Shown piece by piece: positions 41,437 to 49,112 of a stretch of 64,000 nt of DNA (positions within the stretch are counted from its first letter, which is position 1; each line of letters starts with the position of its first letter). The notes under the pieces were generated by a model. It had not been told where the DNA came from. It was given only the letters and a program-made list of their open reading frames with translations, and searched no databases. Source of the DNA: Oceanospirillum sp048264105 (lineage in GTDB: Bacteria > Pseudomonadota > Gammaproteobacteria > Pseudomonadales > Halomonadaceae); the NCBI GenBank assembly GCA_048264105.1, contig JBLXDJ010000001.1, positions 434,001-498,000 on the forward strand, read 5' to 3'. Position numbers and translations under genes: made by a program.

Positions 41437-41582
41437 GTGTCATCTCACTTTTTTTGAGTCCGGCAGACCCTCTGCCGTTTGATCGATGAGGTGATTATAT
41501 CGGCTGAATATTTATGATATAGACGCTAAAATAGGAATGATCTTTGTTTAAAAAGCAATAATTAAGGGCGGGGAGAGGTTGG

Positions 41583-42482
41583 ATGGATCAACTTAAGGCG
41601 ATGCGGTACTTCGTAAAAGTGGCTGAGACCGGCAGCTTTACCCGGGCCGCTCAGCATTTTGATGTGCCGGCGTCATCCCTGTCCCGCCGTGTCGCAGATC
41701 TGGAAAATCATCTGGGAGCGGTCTTGCTGAAGCGTTCGACCCGGGTGGTACGCCTGACCGAGATTGGCAGACTGTATCTGCAACAGGTAAGGGATATCCT
41801 CTCCCGGCTGGAGGCAACCGATGAGCTGGTGGGCAGTTATCAGAGCAAGCCGATGGGGCATCTTAAAATCAGTGCAACGGTTGGTTTTGGCGAAACCCTG
41901 CTGCTGCCTGTTATGGAAGCGTTTAACGCCCGCTATCCTGACATTGTGCTGGATATTGAGCTAAGTGATGCCCTGTCCACTTTAGGCCGGGATGATGTCG
42001 ATATCGCCATTCGCGGCGGCTATGTACCGGATGAGCGTGTTGTGGCGGTTAAGTTACGCGATAACCGTTTTATTCTGGCTGCATCCCCGATCTATCTTGA
42101 ACGGGAGGGGATGCCGGGAGATGCGCAAGAGCTGAAAGAGCATGCCGGGCTGTTTTATCGGACACCGGCGGGTATGCTGCCCTGGATCAGTCAGATCGGG
42201 GGCGAGTGGCAGGATGTATCACCCCGTAAAGTCGCCGTCAGTAATGCCGGGCGCTGGCTGATCGATAAAGCGATTCGTGGTGAAGGTTTGCTGATGCTAC
42301 CCCGCTGGTCACTGCAAGGTGCTCTGGACAGAGGCGACTTACTGGAGATTCATCTGTCTCCGGAGGTGGGGGTGACCCGAAGTGAGAAGCTTGGCATCTA
42401 TCTGCTCTATGCTCAGAATCGCTATCAGGTGCCCAAGATTAAAGCCGCGGTGGACTTTCTGGTGGCGCGTCTGTCAGCCTGA
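41583..42482 (+). CDS. LysR-family transcriptional regulator
   Basis: This 299-residue regulator has the N-terminal helix-turn-helix (MRYFVKVAETGSFTRAAQHF, SSLSRRVADLENHLGAVLLKRSTR) and a LysR effector domain (about 92-295) of the CrgA/DsdC-like group. It is divergent from the CurA-like reductase, the usual arrangement for a LysR regulator and its target, so an electrophile or quinone-type inducer is plausible. The ATG follows GGGGAGAGG. A hairpin terminator follows the gene. Confidence 0.9.
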   Translation: MDQLKAMRYFVKVAETGSFTRAAQHFDVPASSLSRRVADLENHLGAVLLKRSTRVVRLTEIGRLYLQQVRDILSRLEATDELVGSYQSKPMGHLKISATVGFGETLLLPVMEAFNARYPDIVLDIELSDALSTLGRDDVDIAIRGGYVPDERVVAVKLRDNRFILAASPIYLEREGMPGDAQELKEHAGLFYRTPAGMLPWISQIGGEWQDVSPRKVAVSNAGRWLIDKAIRGEGLLMLPRWSLQGALDRGDLLEIHLSPEVGVTRSEKLGIYLLYAQNRYQVPKIKAAVDFLVARLSA

Positions 42483-42497
42483 TTTGAAGATAAAAAA

Positions 42498-42534
42498 ACG
42501 GCTCCATCTTCCGAAAAGTGAAGAGGGAGCCGTT
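42498..42534. terminator. Bidirectional terminator between the LysR gene and yciA
   Basis: AACGGCTCC and GGAGCCGTT form the outer stem, with TCTT/AAGA pairing inside. The minus strand has a long T run, so it mainly ends the yciA transcript. Confidence 0.82.
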
Positions 42535-42560
42535 GATCGGTTTACCGGGTTTGCAAGGCG

Positions 42561-42980
42561 TTACAGCGTAAACTCTTCCATCGCGTAATCCGGCAGCTGA
42601 TCTTTTTCCGGAACAGCGGTTGGATGACCGTCTTCGTCCAGAGCGACAAACTTAAAAATCGCCTCGGTGACTTTCTCCCGCAGGCCGATCTGGCCACGGC
42701 GTACCCAGGCCTCAACGTGAATTTTCATCGACGTTTTGCCAACTTCGGCAACATCGGTATAAACCCCCAGAATATCGCCCACTTTAACTGGACGGATAAA
42801 ACTCATCCCCTCTACCGCAACGGTAACAACACGCTGCTGAGCACGCTGACTGGCGCAAATACCGGCTGCAATATCCATCTGAGCCAGAACCCAACCGCCA
42901 AAAATATCACCGGAAGGGTTGGTGTCCGCTGGCATCGCCATGGTGCGGGTCGTTAAGCGACCTTTAGTTTCTTGTGTCAT
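42561..42980 (-). CDS. yciA: Acyl-CoA thioesterase, YciA type
   Basis: This 139-residue hot-dog protein has TRTMAMPADTNPSGDIFGGWVLAQMD with the catalytic Asp, followed by VVTVAVEGMSFIRPVKVGD and VYTDVAEVGKTSMKIHVEAWVRR. It matches YciA in length and sequence, a broad-range acyl-CoA thioesterase that balances free CoA and membrane lipid precursors in the cytoplasm. ATG 42980 follows GGAACC. It stands alone. Confidence 0.92.
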   Translation of the reverse strand: MTQETKGRLTTRTMAMPADTNPSGDIFGGWVLAQMDIAAGICASQRAQQRVVTVAVEGMSFIRPVKVGDILGVYTDVAEVGKTSMKIHVEAWVRRGQIGLREKVTEAIFKFVALDEDGHPTAVPEKDQLPDYAMEEFTL

Positions 42981-43235
42981 AGAAGGTTCCCTAACCTAAT
43001 ATCCATGCGCCAACCCTGATAACTATGGGAAGACGCATCTTGCTTGTAATAGGTTGATTGTAACTCAGGAAAATATGAAAAACCGGATAAAGACAGGTGA
43101 GTCTTCAGAAAAATCAAAGTTTTCCAGTCAATTCCACCTCGTCTTAACTCATGGGGCAACAGGGTCAAGAGTTAACCCTGTAGCTGGCGATTAAAGCATT
43201 GCTACCCTATATAACTGCTGGACGTAATGGAGAGA

Positions 43236-43994
43236 CTACATCTGCCTGAACAGATGGGCGTTATTACGACTGACAGGGAGTATCCGGTCACTATCCTGAA
43301 GTGTTACGGAGTAATGGCCCTGATCATCTCGCTCCGCCATCGCGATTTTTGCGACCTGAACGATGACGGCCCGGTGAATCCGCCAAAAGAGGGCACTGTC
43401 CAGCTCCTGAGTTAGCTGCTTGATGGTTTTCCGTATCAGATACTCACCCTGAGCGGTGATAACGGTGGTGTATTTGTCTTCGGCAATAAAGCAGTGGATA
43501 TCATCCAGCTGAACAATATGGATTTGATTGCCGCGGGTGGCGTTGATCCAGCGTAGCGGAGCTGTTTCAGAGCTTTCAGGGGAAATTAGTTGTTGCAGTT
43601 GATCGGCATTAAGTTCGTAACGAATCTCTTGCTGGCCTCGTTTGATGATGCGTTTAATGCACTGAAAAAGGCGTTCTTCCTCAATCGGTTTCAGAATATA
43701 GTCGACAGCTTCATGCTCAAATGCGGTTACGGCATGTTCATCATAGGCTGTGACGAATACGATATGGCCCACATAGCCGCTTTCTCTCAGTAGTTTCGCA
43801 GTTTCAAGGCCACTGATACCGGGCATTTTAATATCCAGGAAAACGGTGTGAACCGGCACTTCATGAATCATGTTGACGGCTTCGATACCGGAACCTAGGG
43901 GAATCACCTGATCCAGATCTTCCCATAACTCCTGTAGCATTTTTTGTAGGTGGAATCTCAACAGGGGTTCATCATCAACGACCATCACGTTCAT
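43236..43994 (-). CDS. LytTR-family response regulator
   Basis: This protein of about 252 residues has a receiver domain (1-120; VVDDEPLLR, phosphoacceptor Asp in VFLDIKMPGISG near 57, Lys in LKPI) and a LytTR DNA-binding domain (about 145-250; DDIHCFIAEDKYTTVIT, FWRIHRAVIVQV, VSRNNAHLFRQM). It overlaps its kinase gene by four bases (ATGA), so they are coupled. The start at 43994 follows GGAG. The operon also contains a membrane protein and an OmpV/MipA porin, so cell-envelope control is likely. Confidence 0.92.
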   Translation of the reverse strand: MNVMVVDDEPLLRFHLQKMLQELWEDLDQVIPLGSGIEAVNMIHEVPVHTVFLDIKMPGISGLETAKLLRESGYVGHIVFVTAYDEHAVTAFEHEAVDYILKPIEEERLFQCIKRIIKRGQQEIRYELNADQLQQLISPESSETAPLRWINATRGNQIHIVQLDDIHCFIAEDKYTTVITAQGEYLIRKTIKQLTQELDSALFWRIHRAVIVQVAKIAMAERDDQGHYSVTLQDSDRILPVSRNNAHLFRQM

Positions 43995-45070
43995 GTCTTT
44001 ATCTCCGGATGTGAGGCCACAGGCCACGATAGCGTTGCGGTACAGCCTATGATCTGACCATGACTGTCTGTCTGGTTGGCCAGTTCCAGTTGAGCTTGCT
44101 CCTGGTACAGCAGAGCCAGTCGTTGGTGGATATTTTTCACGGCAATGCCATGTCCTTTCGGGGGCAGGCTCTGGTAGTTATGCGCCAGCCCTGGCCCGGT
44201 GTCGCTTACGATAACCTGACACCGATCCTGAGTAACCGTCACTGTTATCATGACATCACCCCCTTCCAGTGCGGGTTCAATACCATGGATAACCGCATTT
44301 TCCACCAGCGGCTGAAGAGTGAAAGGTGGGCAACAGACCTGGCTTGTGTCTCCCAGAACCCTGATATCGAAGGTTAACCGTGAGCCCATGCGCACCTTCT
44401 GGATCGCGAGATAGGACTCGACCAGTTGTAGCTCTTCCCGCAGAGGAATGACCTGCCGCTCTGCCTTGGTCATCGAGACCCTCAGTAAACCGGTCAGGTT
44501 ATCCAGTACTTTCTTGGCCTGCTGGGGTTCCACATCAATTAATACCCGGATGTTGGCCAGGGTATTAAAAAGAAAATGTGGCTCAATTTGGGACTGCAGT
44601 ATCTGGTAGTTGGATTCCGCCAGCTCTTTTTCCTGTCTGAGGGATTGCTCCCTTTGAGCCTGCAGCTCCCGCTGTTTTCGGGTCACCCTGTGGGAGTTAT
44701 AAAAAATATAGGTGACCAGCAGGCTGAAGAGAATTTTAAGAATCAGATCCGATGCCGGAGCATTACGCACCTGCTCGAAGGAGTCATACATCTGATACAG
44801 TAGGTGAAGGGTGCCAATGATAACGCCTATTGAGTAGCCAATAACGGTCGCAATCAGTATTGAGGTTTTATCCTGCAAATAGTGAATGCTGACCCGAATG
44901 GCACATAGGCAGGATACGCCAAAAACTAACGATACCTGCAGTGTCAGCCAGAAGCCGCCTGCATCGGTAAACCAGATCACCAGAGCGATGATATAGCAGA
45001 TAACGATAGTCTGAACGCTGTCCCGCAAGAGTTCATGACGCCGCCAGAAACTCAGAAAGGCGTTACCCAT
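43991..45070 (-). CDS. LytS-like sensor histidine kinase
   Basis: This 359-residue kinase has four transmembrane segments in the first 130 residues with short loops, then the His-kinase motif QSQIEPHFLFNTLANIRVLI (His near 165) and an ATPase domain with LQPLVENAVIHGI and DTGPGL. This is the LytS/YpdA/YehU family (PF06580). With almost no extracytoplasmic domain, it probably senses within or at the membrane. It starts three bases after the preceding membrane-protein gene ends and overlaps the regulator gene. Confidence 0.9.
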   Translation of the reverse strand: MGNAFLSFWRRHELLRDSVQTIVICYIIALVIWFTDAGGFWLTLQVSLVFGVSCLCAIRVSIHYLQDKTSILIATVIGYSIGVIIGTLHLLYQMYDSFEQVRNAPASDLILKILFSLLVTYIFYNSHRVTRKQRELQAQREQSLRQEKELAESNYQILQSQIEPHFLFNTLANIRVLIDVEPQQAKKVLDNLTGLLRVSMTKAERQVIPLREELQLVESYLAIQKVRMGSRLTFDIRVLGDTSQVCCPPFTLQPLVENAVIHGIEPALEGGDVMITVTVTQDRCQVIVSDTGPGLAHNYQSLPPKGHGIAVKNIHQRLALLYQEQAQLELANQTDSHGQIIGCTATLSWPVASHPEIKT

Positions 45071-45072
45071 CG

Positions 45073-45726
45073 CTAGTTGTCCTTATTCAGTAGCATAAAA
45101 AGTCCGGTAGAAAGGAACCAGAGTATACAGCCTAAACCGAAGGCTGCCCCCAGTTCAGTTAATGCCGGGATCGCAGTAGCAAGGCCGCAAAGGCCGATGG
45201 CTAAGGCTCCCAGGCGCGCAGAACCGGGTAAGCAATTGTTTTTAGCACTGGCAAAGAAAAGCAGAATCAGCCAGACACCACCGACAATCTCATTGCCTCC
45301 ACCTAAACCATTGACCAGAATCTGCACGCTTACCCAGGCATGATGAGCGGCTTCAGGGTTTACTCTATGTAGCTCAATACTCATGGCATGGCCGACATTA
45401 GCAACCATTCCGGAAGCGATAACTAAACCGACCCAGATATAGGCAACGACAGCGGTGGCCTGAGATAACGGGGATTTAGGCAAAAGGCTGTTTAAACCGG
45501 TTTGCAACCCCAGTAACGCGAAGCCAAAAACAACGTAAATCACAAAGTACCAAAGATAAATCATAGCCTGATGCTGGCTCAGATAAATCAGTTGCTCCTC
45601 AATATTTGTACTGAGGTTGCCGTACTGAATATCCGTCATGAGGATAACGTAGTAGGCCATGCCAAACAGAAAAGTAAGAGCGGCGATAATGGCACTAATG
45701 CCACCGCTACGGACAAAAGGTTTCAT
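45073..45726 (-). CDS. Six-helix membrane protein, DUF4386-like
   Basis: This 217-residue protein has six predicted transmembrane helices with few charged loops, starting MKPFVRSGGISAIIAALTF. A Gly/Asn-rich NGLGGGNEIVGGVWLIL segment precedes the last two helices. It resembles DUF4386 family proteins, whose role is unknown. It lies between the OmpV/MipA gene and the LytS-like kinase in one operon and could be a sensory partner or accessory protein of that kinase. Confidence 0.7.
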   Translation of the reverse strand: MKPFVRSGGISAIIAALTFLFGMAYYVILMTDIQYGNLSTNIEEQLIYLSQHQAMIYLWYFVIYVVFGFALLGLQTGLNSLLPKSPLSQATAVVAYIWVGLVIASGMVANVGHAMSIELHRVNPEAAHHAWVSVQILVNGLGGGNEIVGGVWLILLFFASAKNNCLPGSARLGALAIGLCGLATAIPALTELGAAFGLGCILWFLSTGLFMLLNKDN

Positions 45727-45783
45727 TTTCAGTTTCCCTGGAGTGGATGGTTCAGTTATTTCTGTTGCTGATTCGCAGGCTTT

Positions 45784-46530
45784 CTAAAATTGGTAGAAGA
45801 GAGCGACAGAACCCATCCAGTAGTTGTCACGCTCAACAATACTGCTGTCACTGATGCCTTTGCCTAAGCCGTAGAGCTCCGCGACTGTTGCGGTGTTCCA
45901 TCCGCCGGATAAGTTATAGATATGAGTCAGGGAGAGATTCGAGGTCAGGCTGGCCTTGCCATCGTAAGCCTTAATCGTCTGGCTGGACTCGGACTGGCTT
46001 ACGCCATAATAGTAATCCACTAATTTTTCCGACTGATATTGGATACCTGCCTCTGGAATAACGACGCCACCCAGCATTGGGATCTGACGGGAAATCCCAA
46101 GATCCAGTTCATACCCTCCGTGTTTATCCATCAGGTCGGTACTGACAGAGGCGCTCAATTCTGCCCAGGGTGTCATCTGTACCCAGCTGATCAACAGCTC
46201 GCCGGTATCATCCCGCTGGGTTAACCCTGCCAGCTCTTTGTTGTCGCTGGCATCAAAGCTGGTTTCACGCAGTGTTAAAAAAAAGCTAAGTGCACTGTCT
46301 GGCGTTAAGGTCGTTGTCACACCCAGGCCATCCTGATTCAGGATGAACATGCCGTATTGCAACTCGGCAAATGGGAATAGCTCATTGCGATTATCTTCGC
46401 CTTTCACATGGTTTTTAATGTGAGCGACCCCGATACCTGCGTTAGCGTTAAATTCAGCGGCTTGGCTGTGTCCGCTCCCCAGGATCAATAATGCAGTTGA
46501 GAGAATAAGTGCTGCAGTTGTGCGATTCAT
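45784..46530 (-). CDS. MipA/OmpV-family outer-membrane protein
   Basis: This protein of about 248 residues has a signal peptide (cleavage after SQAA near 25) and alternating beta-strand pattern ending in an aromatic residue (ALFYQF), the usual outer-membrane assembly signal. Sequence pattern is that of MipA/OmpV proteins (PF06629), small barrels linked to osmotic or antibiotic response and murein scaffolding. It is the first gene of the operon with the DUF4386-like protein and LytS/LytTR system. ATG 46530 is chosen for its GGGGC site and signal peptide. It is divergent from a PAP2 phosphatase. Confidence 0.82.
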   Translation of the reverse strand: MNRTTAALILSTALLILGSGHSQAAEFNANAGIGVAHIKNHVKGEDNRNELFPFAELQYGMFILNQDGLGVTTTLTPDSALSFFLTLRETSFDASDNKELAGLTQRDDTGELLISWVQMTPWAELSASVSTDLMDKHGGYELDLGISRQIPMLGGVVIPEAGIQYQSEKLVDYYYGVSQSESSQTIKAYDGKASLTSNLSLTHIYNLSGGWNTATVAELYGLGKGISDSSIVERDNYWMGSVALFYQF

Positions 46531-46742
46531 GATTGTGCCCCGTTGAAGGTTGTAAAGAGCAGACTGTGCTGCGATGGGGGGCACTTTCTCATGGCATCTG
46601 AGCATGAATTTCTTTAAACGATAATTGGTAGAAAAAACGAACGAATGGCAGGAATTGAAGATAAAAGGGAGCGACTCTTCTCATTCGGTGTTTCATAAAG
46701 ATAGGAAAAGAACGATTAGCGCTATGTGGCTGAGATAAAGGG

Positions 46743-46759
46743 GTTAAGTTTGTCTTAAG
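46743..46759 (+). promoter_or_regulatory. PmrA-box-like direct repeat upstream of the PAP2 gene
   Basis: GTTAAG-TTTGT-CTTAAG matches the PmrA-type YTTAAK-N5-YTTAAK pattern at all but the first base. It lies 45 bp before the PAP2 start. No PmrA gene is in the window. Confidence 0.45.
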
Positions 46760-46803
46760 CTATAAGAAAGATACTACGCAGATTATTTTTGCGGAGCATC
46801 ACC

Positions 46804-47562
46804 ATGCCTTTCTATTGCATAACTTTAGCCAACCTCATGCAGACCTTATTTCGGGTTATTAAACGAGATCTTCCAGGAGTGCAAAAAGGTATGCTCAGGG
46901 TGCCGCTTAGTTTTGCCTTTCTGGTTGTACTCTTCGCTATTTGGCCGGAACTGGATCTTATGGTTAGTGGTCGTTTTTTTGATTCTGCCACTCAGAGCTT
47001 TCCCGCTAATCAGGAGGGTTGGGTTCGTTTTGTCTATGTGCTTTTCAAAGATATGCCACTTTTCCTTGTGCCTGTTCTTATGCTGGCAACCTTGATCTCA
47101 TGGCTTCGATCTGCCCCTGCAAGGTTACGTACCAAGCGCCACAAGTTACTATTCTTGCTGCTTTTTCTTCTGATAGGCCCGGGATTACTGGTTCATGCAG
47201 GCTTTAAAAACAACTGGGATAGAGCAAGACCCAGAGATGTAGTGGAATTTGGCGGTGAGCAGCATTTCACGCCAGCGTGGGCTATCAGTGATCAGTGTGA
47301 GAAGAACTGTTCCTTTACCAGTGGGCACGCAGCAATGGGTTTTGCTTTTATCGCCTTAGCTTGGGTTTGGGAATGGCAGCTGGGTTTGTTGGTTGGCGTA
47401 ATTCTGGGTTTGTTTGTTGGTGAGGTTCGGGTAATACAGGGAGGGCATTTTTTGAGTGATATTATCTTCTCAGGCTATATCTGTTATTTCACTGCCTGGT
47501 TGCTGGCAAAACTGATCTTGCCTAAAGGGCAGAATCATCAGCTGCTGTATCAAAGTCACTGA
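46804..47562 (+). CDS. PAP2-family membrane phosphatase
   Basis: This protein of about 252 residues has five or six transmembrane helices and the three phosphatidic-acid-phosphatase signature motifs: KNNWDRARPR (about 139), CSFTSGHA (about 168) and RVIQGGHFLSD (about 211), with catalytic His in the second and third. It should remove phosphate from a lipid or lipid-A type substrate at the periplasmic face. ATG 46804 follows GCGGAG. The gene shares a divergent regulatory region with an envelope operon and carries a PmrA-like box, so a lipid A or undecaprenyl-phosphate role is plausible. Confidence 0.88.
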   Translation: MPFYCITLANLMQTLFRVIKRDLPGVQKGMLRVPLSFAFLVVLFAIWPELDLMVSGRFFDSATQSFPANQEGWVRFVYVLFKDMPLFLVPVLMLATLISWLRSAPARLRTKRHKLLFLLLFLLIGPGLLVHAGFKNNWDRARPRDVVEFGGEQHFTPAWAISDQCEKNCSFTSGHAAMGFAFIALAWVWEWQLGLLVGVILGLFVGEVRVIQGGHFLSDIIFSGYICYFTAWLLAKLILPKGQNHQLLYQSH

Positions 47563-47597
47563 CGTTGACCAGTGACTTCTCTTTGTCAGATCCGGAT

Positions 47598-48080
47598 TTA
47601 AAGCATCAGGCTGATAACAGCGGTCAGTTTTTCCAGCCAGTGCTGATCGATGTCATCAAAACTGTCCAGCTCGTCGCTGTCGATATCCAGTACCCATGCA
47701 ACGCCGCCACGATGAAAGATCGGTAGAACAATTTCTGATTTGGATTCACTGGCACAGGCGATATGGCCGGGAAACTCATCAACATTAGGTACGATCAGGG
47801 TTTTTCGTTGCTCAAAGACCGCACCGCAAACCCCTTTACCCTTGGGGATGCGGGTGCAGGCTACCGGCCCCTGAAAGGGGCCAAGAACCAGCATATCCGG
47901 CGTTTCTGCCCGGTAGAACCCAACCCAGAAAAATCCCATCGCCTGTTTAAGGGCGGCACTGATGTTGGCAAGATTGGCAATCACGTCATCTTCGGTGCTG
48001 ACCAGTGCTTCAATTTGCGGCAGCAGGCTTTGGTATTTCTGGGCTTTGTTGCCCTCAATTACAGTGATCTGTTCTGACAT
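47598..48080 (-). CDS. msrC: Free methionine-(R)-sulfoxide reductase (GAF domain)
   Basis: This 160-residue GAF protein has VGFYR, LVLGPFQGPVACTRIPKGKGVCGAVF and PGHIACASESKSEIVLPIF, including the three conserved Cys (near 84, 94 and 118) of fRMsr. It reduces free methionine-R-sulfoxide with thioredoxin-type electrons in the cytoplasm. Length and motifs fit the family fully. It stands alone and is convergent with the PAP2 gene. Confidence 0.93.
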   Translation of the reverse strand: MSEQITVIEGNKAQKYQSLLPQIEALVSTEDDVIANLANISAALKQAMGFFWVGFYRAETPDMLVLGPFQGPVACTRIPKGKGVCGAVFEQRKTLIVPNVDEFPGHIACASESKSEIVLPIFHRGGVAWVLDIDSDELDSFDDIDQHWLEKLTAVISLML

Positions 48081-48267
48081 GTGCGACTGAATCCTTAATT
48101 AAGTCGTTTATCTCATGACCGGTATGGTGGCCCCTGATCAAGCTCTTCAGGTGGTTAATCTAAGGTCTTAAGATTAAAGTCGTAGATAAAAATGAATACA
48201 GAATAGTGTTTGCTGCGTATATCGACAAGTAGGTTTCTGCGAATCACAGGTTGAATGAGGCACTTCT

Positions 48268-48966
48268 ATGCGACTGATAAGTCATTATTTTATAAGCAAA
48301 GTATTCGGTTCTACCGCCTGGATTCGCAGAATGTCGGCGGCTTTTATCAGCTTTTTAATAGCGTTTCTGATGCCGCAAAGTGCTTTGGCTGATATGACAT
48401 TACGTTTTACCCCGGATCAGATCATCCGTTGGGAAGCCAAGGAGTTTGAAGGTTTTACCGATTATCGGCTGATTCGGGATGCCCGGCAGCCAGCCATTAA
48501 AGCGAATAGCAGGGGCACGGCATCCGGCCTCTTTTATGAAACCGAGATTGACCTCAATAAAACACCCTATCTTAGCTGGCGCTGGAAAGTAACCGGACTA
48601 CCGGAGCTGCAGGATGAGCGCATCAAAAAAGGCGATGACTTTGCCGCCCGGGTTTATATCGTAGTGAATGATGGCTGGACCTTTCTCAGTACCAAAGCGA
48701 TCAGTTACGTGTGGTCGTCACAATCGCCTGCCGGTGAAGAGTGGCCAAATCCCTTTGCCGGCAGCAGCGCGATGATGGTCTCTGTTCGGCAGCAGGCAGC
48801 CGGTGATGTCTGGTATACCGAAAAGCGAAATCTGAAGGCAGATCTTAAGCGGTTATTCGGTAAAGAGATCGAAACGGTTAAGGCGGTCGCTATTATGACG
48901 GATACCGATAATTCCGGCAGTACAGCGGAGGCCTTTTACGGTGATCTGGTGTTTTCTGCCGAGTGA
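48268..48966 (+). CDS. DUF3047-family secreted protein
   Basis: This 232-residue protein has a long signal peptide (cleavage after ALA near 41) and a DUF3047 (PF11249) domain with YLSWRWKVTGLP, DDFAARVYIVVN, TKAISYVWSS and AIMTDTDNSGSTAEAFYGDL. The fold is probably a beta sandwich in the periplasm; function is unknown. ATG 48268 follows GAGG. Its last 31 bases overlap the convergent DUF2256 gene. Confidence 0.85.
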   Translation: MRLISHYFISKVFGSTAWIRRMSAAFISFLIAFLMPQSALADMTLRFTPDQIIRWEAKEFEGFTDYRLIRDARQPAIKANSRGTASGLFYETEIDLNKTPYLSWRWKVTGLPELQDERIKKGDDFAARVYIVVNDGWTFLSTKAISYVWSSQSPAGEEWPNPFAGSSAMMVSVRQQAAGDVWYTEKRNLKADLKRLFGKEIETVKAVAIMTDTDNSGSTAEAFYGDLVFSAE

Positions 48967-49112
48967 TGCTTTGTTAGCCCGGAGGATCGGCAGCGTTGGG
49001 AGCAGTAGATCACCTGCTCCCAGTCCTTCGCCCATTTTTTGCGCCATTTAAAGGGCCGTGTACAGACCGGGCAGATCTTTTCCGGCAGAAACATCTTTTT
49101 GTGGCCTTTCAT
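48936..49112 (-). CDS. DUF2256 zinc-ribbon small protein
   Basis: This 58-residue protein has MKGHKKMFLPEKICPVC, RPFKWRKKWAKDWEQV and YCSQRCR. The CPVC and CSQRC pairs form a four-Cys zinc ribbon, and the pattern is DUF2256 (PF10013). Its ATG overlaps the photolyase stop codon (TGATG), so both are in one operon; DUF2256 genes are commonly found beside this photolyase type. Its biochemical role is unknown. The gene is short and its 3' end overlaps the convergent DUF3047 gene, so it is easily missed. Confidence 0.88.
   Translation of the reverse strand: MKGHKKMFLPEKICPVCTRPFKWRKKWAKDWEQVIYCSQRCRSSGLTKHHSAENTRSP

Noticed and set aside
42981..43235. Possible small gene between yciA and the LytTR regulator
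   Set aside because: A 63-codon minus-strand frame exists but lacks a ribosome-binding site and any recognisable pattern; I see only AT-rich intergenic DNA.
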